DNA of 64,000 nt from Ignavibacteria bacterium (GCA_013177855.1 JABLYA010000007.1:62001-126000); one strand, 5' to 3'; counted from the stretch's first letter, positions 46,385 to 55,383 are shown. The notes: a model not told the origin generated them from the letters alone. A program made the numbers and translations.

Positions 46385-47542
46385 ATGAAATATTTTTTAC
46401 CTACATATGAACAGTCTAAAGAGATTGTAGCATCTAAGGGTATTATGGTTTTTTACGAAACTGTAAACTATATAGATGGTTACAAAGTTTCTGCATTTAA
46501 CTACAGATTACCTAAGTATATGGACTTTTTAGTTCCTGTGGAAGGTAAGAATTACGATGCTCGTGAATTCAGAGGTTTAACCTATGTCTTCAACGAAGAT
46601 GGTACTGTATTCAATAGATACTTGATGTTGAATAAATTCTGGAACGTAGACCAGGTTACTGAAACTTTATTCGATAAAGTAAAAAATAAAAAGATAAAGT
46701 CTGTCTACAACAAAGAAGACGGTTCTTTAATATCTTTCATTAGATTACCTAACGGTAAAGTTGTTGCAAAGACTAAAATGGGATTTGACAACGACCAGGC
46801 TGTTTCTGCAAACGAATTGCTTGCAAAGAATGAATCTATCTTTAAATTCGTAAACGAATGTTTAGATAACGATTTAGTTACTATGTGGGAATACGTTTCT
46901 TTCAAGAACAAGATTGTATTAGACTACAAAGATACTAACTTAATCTTGTTAAGAGTAAGAAACAACAAGACTGGAGAATATGTTGATGTTGAACAGTTTA
47001 GAGGTTTAGGTTTTGATGTTGTTAAAACTATGTCAATAGGTTCTGATTTAGAATCTATAATGAAGTGGTTAGAAACTGCGGTTGATATAGAAGGTGTTGT
47101 TATCACTTTTGAAGATGACATGATGGTTAAGGCGAAATCAAAATGGTACTGTGCTAGACATCACTTACTTACAGAAGAATCTAACAGAGAAGACTACATA
47201 ATCGAAATGGTTTTGAAAGAAACTATAGACGATTTAAAGGCTCAGTTAAATCCTGTATCTGATGTTGAAAGAATAGCTTGGATTGAAAATATCGAAGTTA
47301 TAGTTAGAAACTTTTTAGCTGAAAGAGTTGCAGAAGTTGAAGAATTAGTTTCTAAATATACTGGTGATTTGAAATACTTTGCTATTGCTTACAAGAAAGA
47401 TAAGAACTTTTCACTTGCTATCAACGTAGTAAGAGGAAAATGTGACGCTTACACTGCTGTTAAAGAATGGTTATTAGTGCAAACTAAACATCTTGAACAA
47501 GCAAGATCATTTATAAATGAAAAAGGTTTCAAGAGAAAATAA
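46385..47542 (+). CDS. rnlA: T4 Rnl1-type RNA ligase
   Basis: ATG 46385 gives 385 residues. Motif I is SVYNKEDGSLISFI, with the nucleotidyl-accepting lysine about residue 110 (K-E-D-G-S), close to its place in T4 Rnl1. Upstream is FRGLTYVFNEDG (the R-G-x-x-x motif). Downstream are TMWEYVSFKNKIVLDYKD (motif IIIa/E-x-V), IEGVVITFEDD (motif IV) and MMVKAKSKWYC (motif V, K-x-K). It seals RNA ends using ATP. In T4 this counters tRNA cleavage by host anticodon nucleases. With Thg1, the tRNA cluster and the tmRNA it forms a plausible tRNA-repair set. Confidence 0.88.
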   Translation: MKYFLPTYEQSKEIVASKGIMVFYETVNYIDGYKVSAFNYRLPKYMDFLVPVEGKNYDAREFRGLTYVFNEDGTVFNRYLMLNKFWNVDQVTETLFDKVKNKKIKSVYNKEDGSLISFIRLPNGKVVAKTKMGFDNDQAVSANELLAKNESIFKFVNECLDNDLVTMWEYVSFKNKIVLDYKDTNLILLRVRNNKTGEYVDVEQFRGLGFDVVKTMSIGSDLESIMKWLETAVDIEGVVITFEDDMMVKAKSKWYCARHHLLTEESNREDYIIEMVLKETIDDLKAQLNPVSDVERIAWIENIEVIVRNFLAERVAEVEELVSKYTGDLKYFAIAYKKDKNFSLAINVVRGKCDAYTAVKEWLLVQTKHLEQARSFINEKGFKRK

Positions 47543-47659
47543 TCTTTTGAAACTTTTTTAATCTCTACACTTGAAAAACTCGGTGTAGAATTTGCAGGCT
47601 TCTATCATGCAGATATGCAGAAACTTATATATGCTATTGATAACTATTACAATAAATAA
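47518..47659 (+). CDS. 47-residue unknown protein, frameshifted
   Basis: ATG 47518 overlaps the ligase 3' end and reads MKKVSRENNLLKLF, then stops in a T run. Adding one T continues ISTLEKLGVEFAGFYHADMQ and KLIYAIDNYYNK to TAA 47659. Helical, no known family. Confidence 0.45.
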
Positions 47660-47683
47660 TTTTTTTTATTCAAAATTTTGCTA

Positions 47684-47691
47684 TATATTTG
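47684..47691 (+). promoter_or_regulatory. Bacteroidetes-type -7 element (TATATTTG)
   Basis: AATTTTGCTATATATTTG fits TAnnTTTG. The gene it should drive is cut off within a few bases by host sequence (ATG 47700 gives only seven codons). Its 3' part may be the fragment at 48862. Confidence 0.45.
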
Positions 47692-47707
47692 TATAAAATA
47701 TGACAAT

Positions 47708-48003
47708 TTTGGGAATATGGAGGTGATGTTCAAGGAACATTTGGCATTTGCGTAAAAGACATGGAACCGCCTTGTTCAGGTACTCCTCTTGCTGGAACAA
47801 TTTCAGCTACTCCTAATTCAGTTTCATGTCCAAATACAAGTGTTACTTTAAATTCAACAGGTTATACGATAGGGTGTAACATAACTTATTTATGGCAAAG
47901 TTCACTTGATAATTCTACATGGTCAGACATCATTGGAGCCAACACAATACCGTATTCTTTAGTAGTTACATCTCAAAGCTATTATCGTTTGAAAATAGTA
48001 TGT
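47708..48003 (+). pseudogene. fragment of a host secreted protein (Ig/PKD-like region)
   Basis: The open frame FWEYGGDVQGTFGICVKDME continues with AGTISATPNSVSCPNTSVTL and TYLWQSSLDNSTWSDIIGA, the C-P-x-x-x-V-x-L...Y-x-W-Q-S-S-x-D pattern repeated in T9SS-exported Bacteroidetes proteins. Both ends are cut. It stops being coherent where a second, oppositely oriented host fragment begins (about 48000). Confidence 0.65.
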
Positions 48004-48855
48004 TTGAATAGCGGTATTGTATAGACATTAGCCGATGTTGTTATTGCACCCATGTTGTAATTCGGACTATTTACGTTAATATAATTGGTAGAGGTCGTAC
48101 TTAGATTGCCCATTGCCGTTGGTGAAACAGCGTGTCCAATATTTTTAGTAAGAATTTTAATAATTGCATTTTCACCCGGATCCAAACGACCATTGTTGTT
48201 GCCGGCAGCATCATCAACTAAAACGGTAGTAGCATTTAAAACAGGTGCATTTAATGGAAGGGTAAAAGTCGTGGTCCATGAAGTGTTTTGATCATCGGTA
48301 GCAGTTATTGTAAAAGTAGCTGTTTCTTGGTCGCTTACAACCGTATCAACTGTAAAGGCAAAGGCATTATATTTAGTTGAAGTTGCAGAAGCAACTATAA
48401 CTCCAAACGATTCTATGCTATCAGTTAAATGAATATGAGGATTATTGCAACTTAGCGTAGCTTCAACCTGATTTGCATCTTGAAGTCCAACATTTGAGAG
48501 GGTTACATCCAGATTAACATTTTCGCTGTATTCAACATTCCCATTAGCTGCAACTCCGGTATCATGAATAACATTGCTCTGATAAATAACATAAGGAGTA
48601 TTATTGGGAACCAACTGAACTGTTCCGACATGAGGCTGGCGATTTTGTTTAGTAATAACGATATCCAATGTACTTGGCGATGAAATACTCGATAAATCGA
48701 GTGTAACGCTGGTACCCGAACCGGTATATTTAGCATCAATCCATGTGTTGTTGATAGATAAGCCCACATAAGCATAAGGTTCTGTAGTAACGGTTAAAGT
48801 AGGTGTTCCAACCGGTACAGAATTTAGATAAGAGGCCGATAAGGGTGTTGGTATG
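47995..48855 (-). pseudogene. 3'-region fragment of a gingipain-like (peptidase C25) host protease
   Basis: Minus-strand reading begins mid-protein (LGIPTPLSASYLNSVPVGTP; LTVTTEPYAYVGLSINNTWI). It continues through Ig-like strands and a stretch typical of the C25 C-terminal region (NNNGRLDPGENAIIKILTKN; NIGHAVSPTAMGNL). The catalytic domain and sorting signal are both absent, and the frame ends by running into the opposite-strand fragment. It is chromosomal in base composition. Together with the previous item it forms a 1.15 kb scrambled host insert. Confidence 0.65.
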
Positions 48856-48861
48856 CCCAAA

Positions 48862-49039
48862 GAGAAACATTGAAAACTACATTCGTCTCTATGAAAAAAT
48901 TATGTTTGAAACAAAGTTTGAATATGCTGATATTCGTTCTGTCCAGAAGTTTTTACTGATGGAAAAAATGGAGTCAGAAATCAGAAAAGAAAACTATGAA
49001 GTTTGTGCAAAAATTAAAAAACTCATTAATGAAGTGTAA
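48862..49039 (+). pseudogene. 3' fragment of a UVR-motif phage gene
   Basis: From about 48862 the frame reads NIENYIRLYEKIMFETKFEY, then ADIRSVQKFLLMEKMESEIR and KENYEVCAKIKKLINEV to TAA 49039. It is clearly related to the C-terminus of the 8290 protein (EELMMSSKFEYPQIRKIQKN). The 5' part is replaced by host sequence. Confidence 0.6.
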
Positions 49040-49090
49040 TGGAAAATATTTTCAAAGGTAGTGTTTTTAAAAACCTCACAAACAGTAAAG

Positions 49091-49879
49091 TTAATAATAA
49101 TAAAATAATTCTTCATCATCTACTTCTTTTGAAACCATTTCCATAAATTCTCTTCTATCAATAAAATCTATTTTTTCATCATCTGGCAAATTATCAAAAT
49201 ATGTTTCAAGTTCATTTTTATTACCACTTATGTTAGTATTAAACCATTCTGATAAGAAATCTTCCCATAAATCATGCGTTCTTAGTAAATTTATCAATTC
49301 TGTTGATGTCATATTTTTTACATTTTCTTCATCATAAGAATCTGCACTAAGGTTTTCTTCAATATAGTTTATCATAGCATCTATTCCATTGTCCAGACTA
49401 TTAGTATATAACAAATCATCATACATTTTTTGTTTTAATGAATCAAAAAATATAAATTCTCTAGAATCATAATTATTTATAAAATGTTCAACGTAATCTA
49501 TATTATAGTCTATCCAATTTTCTCTCAAATCATTTAAATCAATATCGGGTAAATCTTTATATGTTATTGGATTTTCTTTAAAATATTCAATTACAAATTC
49601 ATATCCTTCAGTGTGTTTAATTAAATAATCAATAAAATCTTTTGGTTTATCAACATAATAAGAATACACTTTTTCATCTCGGTAGTTCCATACTTCTATA
49701 TTACCATCTTTTTCTTTTTTTAATGCTAAGTCTTTAGTATCATCTAATTTATTTATAATAAATGTTAAGCCACCATTCGGTCCAAAATATTGTTTAAAAT
49801 AATATTCACTGTAAGAAACATTAAAAAGTAATTTGTTTATATATACCACTATAAAACAAATAAATAAAATATGAAACAT
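49091..49879 (-). CDS. unknown acidic phage protein, start uncertain
   Basis: The frame can be opened at 49879, but that would overlap the divergent 49871 gene and give an odd hydrophobic leader. A late-type TATATATAAA on this strand at about 49838-49848 suggests the real start lies near 49820, where no ATG is in frame (NKLLFNVSYSEYYFKQYFGP). The body is acidic and helical (DLNDLRENWIDYNIDYVEHF; SADSYDEENVKNMTSTELIN). No family recognised. Confidence 0.5.
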   Translation of the reverse strand: MFHILFICFIVVYINKLLFNVSYSEYYFKQYFGPNGGLTFIINKLDDTKDLALKKEKDGNIEVWNYRDEKVYSYYVDKPKDFIDYLIKHTEGYEFVIEYFKENPITYKDLPDIDLNDLRENWIDYNIDYVEHFINNYDSREFIFFDSLKQKMYDDLLYTNSLDNGIDAMINYIEENLSADSYDEENVKNMTSTELINLLRTHDLWEDFLSEWFNTNISGNKNELETYFDNLPDDEKIDFIDRREFMEMVSKEVDDEELFYYY

Positions 49880-50491
49880 TTACAAACATATGAATTATTT
49901 ATTGGTGGAAAGAAAGAACCAAGATGGAATTCAAAAGAAGTTTTTGAAAATCGTATAATAGAACTTATAAAAGAAAAGGAAAGAGAAAGATATTTTAGAG
50001 TTATGACTGAATTTGTAGGAAAAGAAGTAATGTTTGAACCCAATGGATATTATGAAGCTGTTGATGAAGATGGTAATCCAGTTATTAAATATGATGAATT
50101 TTGGATTTCAGATATTGGAGAAATATGTGCATCAAAATATATAGGAGGTGCTATAATGGGGGCATTTTCAAGTAGAAATATGGGAGCAAAAGAAACAAAT
50201 ACATTTTATGTATATGAAATAAATGATGCACCAGACAAAGATATTAGTCATTGGAATATTGGAGATTTTATTTTCTTGGAAGAAGTAAGATTTAGAAAAA
50301 ATGTAAAAGGAAGATATATAGGAAAAGTTGTTATAAACAAGGAAATAGAAAACATGCTGAGTTGTTGGTATGAATTTTATAATAAAGACCATTGGGATGA
50401 GGAAAATGTTTCTGACAAATGCGAAAAATTTAAAAACATAGAAGATATTAATAATTATGTATATAATGAATTAAAAAAATTAAATGTATAA
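49871..50491 (+). CDS. unknown 206-residue protein with capsid-targeting-like N-terminus
   Basis: MKHLQTYELFIGGKKEPRWN has the shared leader pattern. The middle (FEPNGYYEAVDEDGNPVIKY; DEFWISDIGEICASKYIGGA) is strand-rich. The C-terminal third is helical. No catalytic motif is visible. Divergent from the 49091 gene with a common AT-rich promoter gap. Confidence 0.55.
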   Translation: MKHLQTYELFIGGKKEPRWNSKEVFENRIIELIKEKERERYFRVMTEFVGKEVMFEPNGYYEAVDEDGNPVIKYDEFWISDIGEICASKYIGGAIMGAFSSRNMGAKETNTFYVYEINDAPDKDISHWNIGDFIFLEEVRFRKNVKGRYIGKVVINKEIENMLSCWYEFYNKDHWDEENVSDKCEKFKNIEDINNYVYNELKKLNV

Positions 50492-50569
50492 AATAATATA
50501 GATACAATGACAGGATTACCAAGAAAAAGTACAGCAAAACAATTCAAGAAGTAATCATAAGATACAACT

Positions 50570-50605
50570 AATACATATACCTAACCGTAGATATTCGAAT
50601 GTGAG
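50570..50605. repeat. short dispersed duplicate of the 43527 gene's 3' region
   Basis: Sequence around ACCGTAGATATTCGAATGTGAG here matches ACCGTAGATAATTCGAATGTGAG at about 45101-45123, with CCTA/ACCTA context on the left in both. A ten-codon-scale remnant rather than a working copy. Confidence 0.45.
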
Positions 50606-50610
50606 TATTA

Positions 50611-50640
50611 AGTAATCACTCGTTTGAGTGGCTTTAATTT
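50611..50640. terminator. terminator hairpin
   Basis: CACTC (50617-50621), GTTT loop, GAGTG (50626-50630) with flanking A- and T-rich sequence, between convergent genes. Short stem, so moderate support. Confidence 0.45.
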
Positions 50641-50956
50641 AAAATTTTGCTTTATCGTCTGGTTTTTCTTTTTTCTCTAATTTAAGTTGAGATGTTTCAT
50701 TTGATTTAGTAATACCAAGTAATGTCAATTGTTGTGCTAATAATGAACCAAATATAATAATAATTTCATTTGAAATTACATATTTACCTACGGTATTTAA
50801 TGCAATAATTGCAGCTGATATTTCTATACCAATAAAAACCAAACAAAATAAAAGAATAATAGCACTTATACTATAACTTATTATTCTTGTTGATGAACTT
50901 TTTCCGTTTTTTACTATAACGGAATTTTTCATTAATGATAATAATTTTTTAAACAT
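50639..50956 (-). CDS. two-span membrane protein, holin-like topology
   Basis: The 105-residue product has a basic N-terminus (MFKKLLSLMKNSVIVKNGKS), spans at about residues 28-52 and 62-82 (ISYSISAIILLFCLVFIGIE; YVISNEIIIIFGSLLAQQLT) and a charged tail ending KKEKPDDKAKF. Charge distribution and size fit class II holins and related phage membrane proteins, but no lysis partner is adjacent. Confidence 0.5.
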   Translation of the reverse strand: MFKKLLSLMKNSVIVKNGKSSSTRIISYSISAIILLFCLVFIGIEISAAIIALNTVGKYVISNEIIIIFGSLLAQQLTLLGITKSNETSQLKLEKKEKPDDKAKF

Positions 50957-50970
50957 ATCTTTTAATTTTT

Positions 50971-51558
50971 TTATATTAAAGTTGGTTGTGTTTTTGGATC
51001 AAATTGCTGAGTATTATTAGTTTTTGCGCTGTATATAAACCTTTTATCATATTGTGGTTTTATACCAAATGATTTCATTGCTTCATATACATCCTTTAAA
51101 CATTCACCATATGCACCACCAACCAAAATGACTGTTTTACCTTTTAATGATTTGAATAATTCAGCCATTTTTTCTGGAACATAAAACCAACCGTGATTAT
51201 TTTTAACTCTAACTACGTAAGAATTAACATCATCAAATTCAAAAATATCACCTTCTTTTGCATTAGGGTGTTTTTGATTTAGTTTTGCAACAGTATCTTC
51301 TAATTCATCTGAAAATTTAGTACCAAATTTTTTGATAATAGCAGCTTTTTGATTTGGGAATGTGTAAGATGGTTTGTTAGCATTATTAGAATCCCAAATT
51401 TGATAAACTGTGTGAAATTTTTTACAATAATCAATAACAGCATCAACCATACCAGTAGGTATGTAACGACTAAACTCTTTTTGTAAATCACAAACAATAA
51501 GAATACCATCATTGCGATTTTCTGATTGTTCTTTTATGAACTCTAAATAATTTTTCAT
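50971..51558 (-). CDS. isochorismatase-like cysteine hydrolase with capsid-targeting-like N-terminus
   Basis: MKNYLEFIKEQSENRNDGIL is one of the best leader matches, with a potential gp21-type processing site I-K-E. The first core strand ILIVCDLQKEF carries the catalytic Asp (D24), and LVGGAYGECLKDVYEAMKSF carries the nucleophile Cys at the expected strand-helix turn of the isochorismatase/nicotinamidase superfamily. It has 195 residues, a typical family length after a 15-residue leader. Substrates in the family include nicotinamide and isochorismate, so it could alter host NAD metabolism, but the substrate-pocket residues are not diagnostic. A 23-residue paralogous start lies at 52057-52128. 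Confidence 0.75.
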   Translation of the reverse strand: MKNYLEFIKEQSENRNDGILIVCDLQKEFSRYIPTGMVDAVIDYCKKFHTVYQIWDSNNANKPSYTFPNQKAAIIKKFGTKFSDELEDTVAKLNQKHPNAKEGDIFEFDDVNSYVVRVKNNHGWFYVPEKMAELFKSLKGKTVILVGGAYGECLKDVYEAMKSFGIKPQYDKRFIYSAKTNNTQQFDPKTQPTLI

Positions 51559-51560
51559 AC

Positions 51561-51574
51561 AAATATATATTAAA
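51561..51574 (-). promoter_or_regulatory. late-type promoter-like element (minus strand)
   Basis: On the minus strand TTTAATATATATTT lies just before the isochorismatase-like ATG (51558). Confidence 0.45.
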
Positions 51575-51651
51575 AAAATAAAATAGAAAAATATGATATA
51601 TTTAATTTTATTTAATTTTATGCGTTAGAGAATAAAGATATTATTGAAAAT

Positions 51652-51867
51652 ATGAAAATTAAAATTAATAATAAAACACAAGAAGAAATAAATAGTATAC
51701 AAGAAAAAATGAAAAAATCTTGTTTAGAAAAATATGGTGTTGAATATGCATCATCCATAATTTATGGTTTTAATAATAAAATATCACCAGAAATTATAGG
51801 AGATATTAATAATTTATGTATTACAAAGAAATATATCAATAGTGGTAAAGGTATTAAATCATGGTGA
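51652..51867 (+). CDS. 71-residue protein or fragment with a K/E-K-Y-G-V-E motif
   Basis: MKIKINNKTQEEINSIQEKM is followed by KKSCLEKYGVEYASS. The C/N-L-E-K-Y-G-V-E-Y-A-S motif is the unit repeated in the N-terminal zinc-associated region of phage-encoded homing or Vsr-like endonucleases. Here only one unit is present, with no nuclease domain after it, so this is probably a truncated mobile-endonuclease gene. Confidence 0.45.
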   Translation: MKIKINNKTQEEINSIQEKMKKSCLEKYGVEYASSIIYGFNNKISPEIIGDINNLCITKKYINSGKGIKSW

Positions 51868-51902
51868 TAAATTTGATTTGAAAAATTGGAAAGCAATATA
51901 AT

Positions 51903-51936
51903 TAAAAAACCTCTCAAATTGAGAGATTTTCTTTTT
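51903..51936 (+). terminator. terminator hairpin
   Basis: CTCTC, AAATT loop, GAGAG (51911-51925) within A- and T-rich flanks, followed by TTTTCTTTTT. Confidence 0.6.
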
Positions 51937-51998
51937 ATCTACTCATAAAGAATTAACCGCTCTGAGTTTCTGCTTTTATCTTTTCAATTGAAGTTTAT
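51937..51998 (-). pseudogene. partial duplicate of the 3' end of the 52564 structural-type gene
   Basis: The sequence TCTACTCATAAAGAA..CTCTGAGTTTCTG repeats the last 60 bases of the gene at 52564-53322 (minus). In this copy the tryptophan codon in the TQSGWFF segment is a stop. Confidence 0.6.
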
Positions 51999-52056
51999 AA
52001 AAAGCCTCTTGATGGATACCATCAAATTGTTGGTCATACAAGAATTAATGAAATCA

Positions 52057-52128
52057 TTAGTGCACATCAACCACTATTAAAATACCGTTATTCTTTTTTT
52101 CTTTTATGAATTTTAAATATGTTTTCAT
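52057..52128 (-). pseudogene. 5' fragment of an isochorismatase-like paralog with capsid-targeting-like leader
   Basis: ATG 52128 gives MKTYLKFIKEKKNNGILIVV then D-V-H and a stop, copying the opening of the 50971 protein. Just left of it, 52000-52056 carries plus-strand coding-like sequence of a phosphatase type (DGYHQIVGHTRINEI), so several gene ends are joined here. Confidence 0.5.
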
Positions 52129-52129
52129 A

Positions 52130-52546
52130 TTAATCTTCATATTGATTTGGTTTGAAACCAATTGGTCTATTTTTTACTTCAATATCTCTTCCTTGTAAAT
52201 CAATAGAATCAAAAATAAACAAAACATCGTCTCTTAGTTTTTTATTAACATTTTTCATCAATAAATCAATCATAGAAATAATTTCATATTTTGAATAACC
52301 TTTAATTTTAATAGTTAATTTATATTCATCTGCACCAACATGTCTAAAAGAGATAGAATCTTCACCAACATTGTGTTTTTTAAAAATATCTTTTATAATA
52401 TTTTTTACAAATACAGGTTTTAATTCAGGATTAACGACAACATTTATTGAAAATGTATAATTTATACTTGGTTCAGAATATCTAAAACCAATAGCCTTTC
52501 CAGGACCACCATATTCATTTAAAAATTTATCAAATTCTGTTTTCAT
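52130..52546 (-). CDS. unknown 138-residue protein with capsid-targeting-like N-terminus
   Basis: MKTEFDKFLNEYGGPGKAIG carries the leader with a potential L-N-E cleavage site. Two similar alpha/beta halves follow (YTFSINVVVNPELKPVFVKN; KLTIKIKGYSKYEIISMIDL), like a small ferredoxin-type fold. It is 17 bases downstream of the structural-type gene at 52564 and probably co-transcribed. Function unknown; a virion internal protein is plausible. Confidence 0.6.
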   Translation of the reverse strand: MKTEFDKFLNEYGGPGKAIGFRYSEPSINYTFSINVVVNPELKPVFVKNIIKDIFKKHNVGEDSISFRHVGADEYKLTIKIKGYSKYEIISMIDLLMKNVNKKLRDDVLFIFDSIDLQGRDIEVKNRPIGFKPNQYED

Positions 52547-52563
52547 ATATTTTAATTTTATTT

Positions 52564-53322
52564 TTATCTACTCATAAAGAACCAACCACTCTGAGTTTCT
52601 GATTTTATTTTTTCAATTACTTTATCAACCATAACTTGACCTTGTGTTATCATATCATTTGCGTTATATTGAAAATTACCAGGCATATTAAAGTTAAATC
52701 TACCTATAGCTTCACCTAATCTAATCCTTGATAAACCAATCACATAATCTTTAAATAAATGAAAATCAAATAATTCTTCAGGTTCTATTCTTACATAAAC
52801 GTCAAATACCAAATCAGTATCCACTTTTGTAAGAATATGTAATCTTTTATTAATGTGGTTATATCTAAATTTCAATGATTGCTTATTCATTTTATTTATT
52901 TCGTCCGAAAATGCTGATATAACAGAACGATATACTGCTAAATCACCAACTGTTGTGACAAATGATGTCAAAAATGGTTGATTTGTAACACCGAGGTTTA
53001 TAGATAAATGTGGTGCTTGAATACCCAAATGAAATAATGAAGGATCATCTACTTTTACAATCCTTACAATATTTTCAATTTCTTCAGGTAAAACGAAATA
53101 TTTATATTTTGTATATACTTCAGTTTTAAAACATTGTAAATCCATGTAATAATATGCCTTAATAACAGAAAATTGATAGTTTTTATAGAACCATTCTAAA
53201 GCTTGTTCTTTTATAATACGATAAATTTCAATATCAGGCAATACTTTTGGAAACAATCCTGACATTGTTAAATCAGCTTGTATTATATCAATTAATTGTT
53301 CTATAGTTATTGAGTTACCCAT
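52564..53322 (-). CDS. probable virion structural protein
   Basis: MGNSITIEQLIDIIQADLTM, then LPDIEIYRIIKEQALEWFYK, is followed by LPEEIENIVRIVKVDDPSLF and a C-terminal helix ending TQSGWFFMSR. The overall layout resembles conserved virion/neck-type proteins of T4-like phages, but I cannot name the T4 counterpart. It has no leader of the capsid-targeting type. It is preceded by two tandem late-type promoter elements, which argues for strong late expression. 252 residues. Confidence 0.55.
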   Translation of the reverse strand: MGNSITIEQLIDIIQADLTMSGLFPKVLPDIEIYRIIKEQALEWFYKNYQFSVIKAYYYMDLQCFKTEVYTKYKYFVLPEEIENIVRIVKVDDPSLFHLGIQAPHLSINLGVTNQPFLTSFVTTVGDLAVYRSVISAFSDEINKMNKQSLKFRYNHINKRLHILTKVDTDLVFDVYVRIEPEELFDFHLFKDYVIGLSRIRLGEAIGRFNFNMPGNFQYNANDMITQGQVMVDKVIEKIKSETQSGWFFMSR

Positions 53323-53337
53323 TTACGATATTTTTTC

Positions 53338-53365
53338 TTTTTATATATTAAACTTATATATTAAA
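53338..53365 (-). promoter_or_regulatory. two tandem late-type promoter-like elements
   Basis: On the minus strand TTTTAATATATAAG and TTTAATATATAAA occur 15 bases apart, 20-40 bases before the structural-type gene start at 53322. The tandem arrangement is the strongest instance of the motif in the window. Confidence 0.55.
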
Positions 53366-53430
53366 ATTTAAATAAACCTTTTCTACTATAAGGATCAAAT
53401 AAAAATTTTGGTAACAATAAGTGAATATTT

Positions 53431-53910
53431 TTATATTTTAACATTTACATTTTCTTTTTCTTCATTGTTTTTAAAATCTGTAAAAATTATATAATCACCT
53501 TTTATATTAACTTTAAAATTTTTAACAATTTGAGTTTTATTCATTTCATTATAAAATGTCATAAATTTATTCTTATCAACAGAACACTCTTTAAAAAACA
53601 CACTTAATGGAACAGCAACTGTGTCTGAATCAGGATTATCCACCAACTTTGATCTCAACCATTCCATAATTTGGTCAACCACTATATTACCATTATATTT
53701 ACTTGGTTGATATTCAGAAAATTTTATAATTTTATCCTCCTTAATTTTTTTATATTTTGGATCTTCATCATTTAATATAGATGTTGCCAATTCAATACCA
53801 TTGTACAACCCCACATTATATGAATCATCACCACTTTTTGATTGAATCTTTTTAATTTTAAATAAATCATTCAATTTTTTATCAAAGTCTATATATTTTT
53901 TAATCTTCAT
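53431..53910 (-). CDS. unknown 159-residue protein with capsid-targeting-like N-terminus
   Basis: MKIKKYIDFDKKLNDLFKIK is a looser leader match. A winged-helix-like C-terminal half is suggested by DQIMEWLRSKL, AVPLSVFFKECSVDKNKFMT and GDYIIFTDFKNNE. It follows the 53940 gene on the same strand by 29 bases. Function unknown. Confidence 0.5.
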   Translation of the reverse strand: MKIKKYIDFDKKLNDLFKIKKIQSKSGDDSYNVGLYNGIELATSILNDEDPKYKKIKEDKIIKFSEYQPSKYNGNIVVDQIMEWLRSKLVDNPDSDTVAVPLSVFFKECSVDKNKFMTFYNEMNKTQIVKNFKVNIKGDYIIFTDFKNNEEKENVNVKI

Positions 53911-53939
53911 TTTAGAAACTTGTTATTTTTGACAAGGTA

Positions 53940-55364
53940 TTATTCAGTTTTATTATCCATGCCTTTTAACCATTTAGTTTTAATATTACTTTTATTATTA
54001 AATGAACCAACAGCTTTAAGTTTGTCTTCCATAGATTGTTTCTTGTTATCACCAAAGTAATTGTTGGCTGAAGTAACAATCTTAACATCTTTACCAATTA
54101 CACCTTCTTCACCTAATTTACCACTTCTAAATACACCACTTTTCATTTGAGCATCTAATAAACAATTAAAAACATAACAATCATCTAATATCGAACCATT
54201 AATTATTTTACAAGATTCTATTTTAGAATTATAAACATTAGTAGAAATTATAGTACAATTAATTATATGAGCATTTTTAATCTCACAATTTACAAAGGTA
54301 CAATTTGAAAATGAACCACCATCAATATTACTATCAATAATATCAACTTTGCTAATATCAAAAATAGTTTTAAAATTAGAATCCACAATTTCAATCTTTT
54401 GATTTTCAGTATTATAATTAATTATACAGTTATTTAAATTATAAATATTTGTAATAATATCATATAATTGTTCAAAAAATTGTTCATAGTATGTTCTAAG
54501 AATAATCAAATCTGAATTCATATCAACTTGTAAGTTAATAGAAGGGAATTCAGCGATAAAATTATCAAGTTTTGTAAAATTCTTAAATTGATTGATGTTT
54601 TTACTTAGATATTCTTTAAGTTCTCTCATATTTTCTTCTGATAATGGTTCATCAATACAATTCCAAGTTAATTCAATGAAATAATCCATCAAGTCTAATA
54701 TTTCAAATGTTCTTTTTTCATAACCTTCTGAACCAATATATCTAAATTCCAATCTACCATCGTACACATTTAACACATTAATACCGTAATATTTTGTATT
54801 TGGTAGTTCTAATGAATTAACTAATAATTCAGCAGCATTATTTGAAAAATCATATGATTTGAAAGGAATTAATCTTTTTACTGATTTAGCATAAAAATTA
54901 TTTTTTCTTTCAGGAAAATACTTATAAATAAAGTTTTCATCAACTTCAAGTATAAGTTTTAGTTTATTTAATTTGTCTAATATCTTTGGAGATGTTTCTT
55001 TATCAAAAGATAAATTAATATGTATAGAACACTTATCATCTGTTCTAAATTGTGAACCTTGTAATATTTTTAATACTTTTAACAAATACACTTTTGCATC
55101 TACGTAGTGCATAGGACCAGTTATTAATTCAATACCATCATAACCCATTGATAAGTCTGGTTCAATTTTCCAATGGTCAGGTGTAGGATCAAATGAACTG
55201 TGATAAATTCTAAAACCAGAAACTATAACAGGTGCCAATTCTCTATTGAGAAGTTCTAACAATTTATGATACGGTCTATCACAATAAAACTCAAACTCAA
55301 AACCAACAATAGCATGTTTAAGTATGTTAAACTTATTTATATATTTATCAGTATATTTATCCAC
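53940..55364 (-). CDS. amidoligase-like protein with C-terminal pentapeptide-type beta-helix
   Basis: GTG 55364 starts MDKYTDKYINKFNILKHAIV. The N-terminal 250 residues carry the GS-like ligase blocks: IVGFEFEFYCD (E-x-E), GIELITGPM, CSIHINLSF and GRLEFRYIGSEG. From about residue 330 a run of short repeats (NIDGGSFSNCTFVNCEIKNA; HIINCTIISTNVYNSKIESC) forms a pentapeptide-type solenoid of about 85 residues, followed by GKLGEEGVIGKDVKI. Fusion of a ligase-like domain to a repeat solenoid suggests an enzyme tethered to a partner. It is the third and most divergent member of the family in this window. 474 residues. Confidence 0.6.
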   Translation of the reverse strand: MDKYTDKYINKFNILKHAIVGFEFEFYCDRPYHKLLELLNRELAPVIVSGFRIYHSSFDPTPDHWKIEPDLSMGYDGIELITGPMHYVDAKVYLLKVLKILQGSQFRTDDKCSIHINLSFDKETSPKILDKLNKLKLILEVDENFIYKYFPERKNNFYAKSVKRLIPFKSYDFSNNAAELLVNSLELPNTKYYGINVLNVYDGRLEFRYIGSEGYEKRTFEILDLMDYFIELTWNCIDEPLSEENMRELKEYLSKNINQFKNFTKLDNFIAEFPSINLQVDMNSDLIILRTYYEQFFEQLYDIITNIYNLNNCIINYNTENQKIEIVDSNFKTIFDISKVDIIDSNIDGGSFSNCTFVNCEIKNAHIINCTIISTNVYNSKIESCKIINGSILDDCYVFNCLLDAQMKSGVFRSGKLGEEGVIGKDVKIVTSANNYFGDNKKQSMEDKLKAVGSFNNKSNIKTKWLKGMDNKTE

Positions 55365-55383
55365 TATGGAAACTATATTTTTC

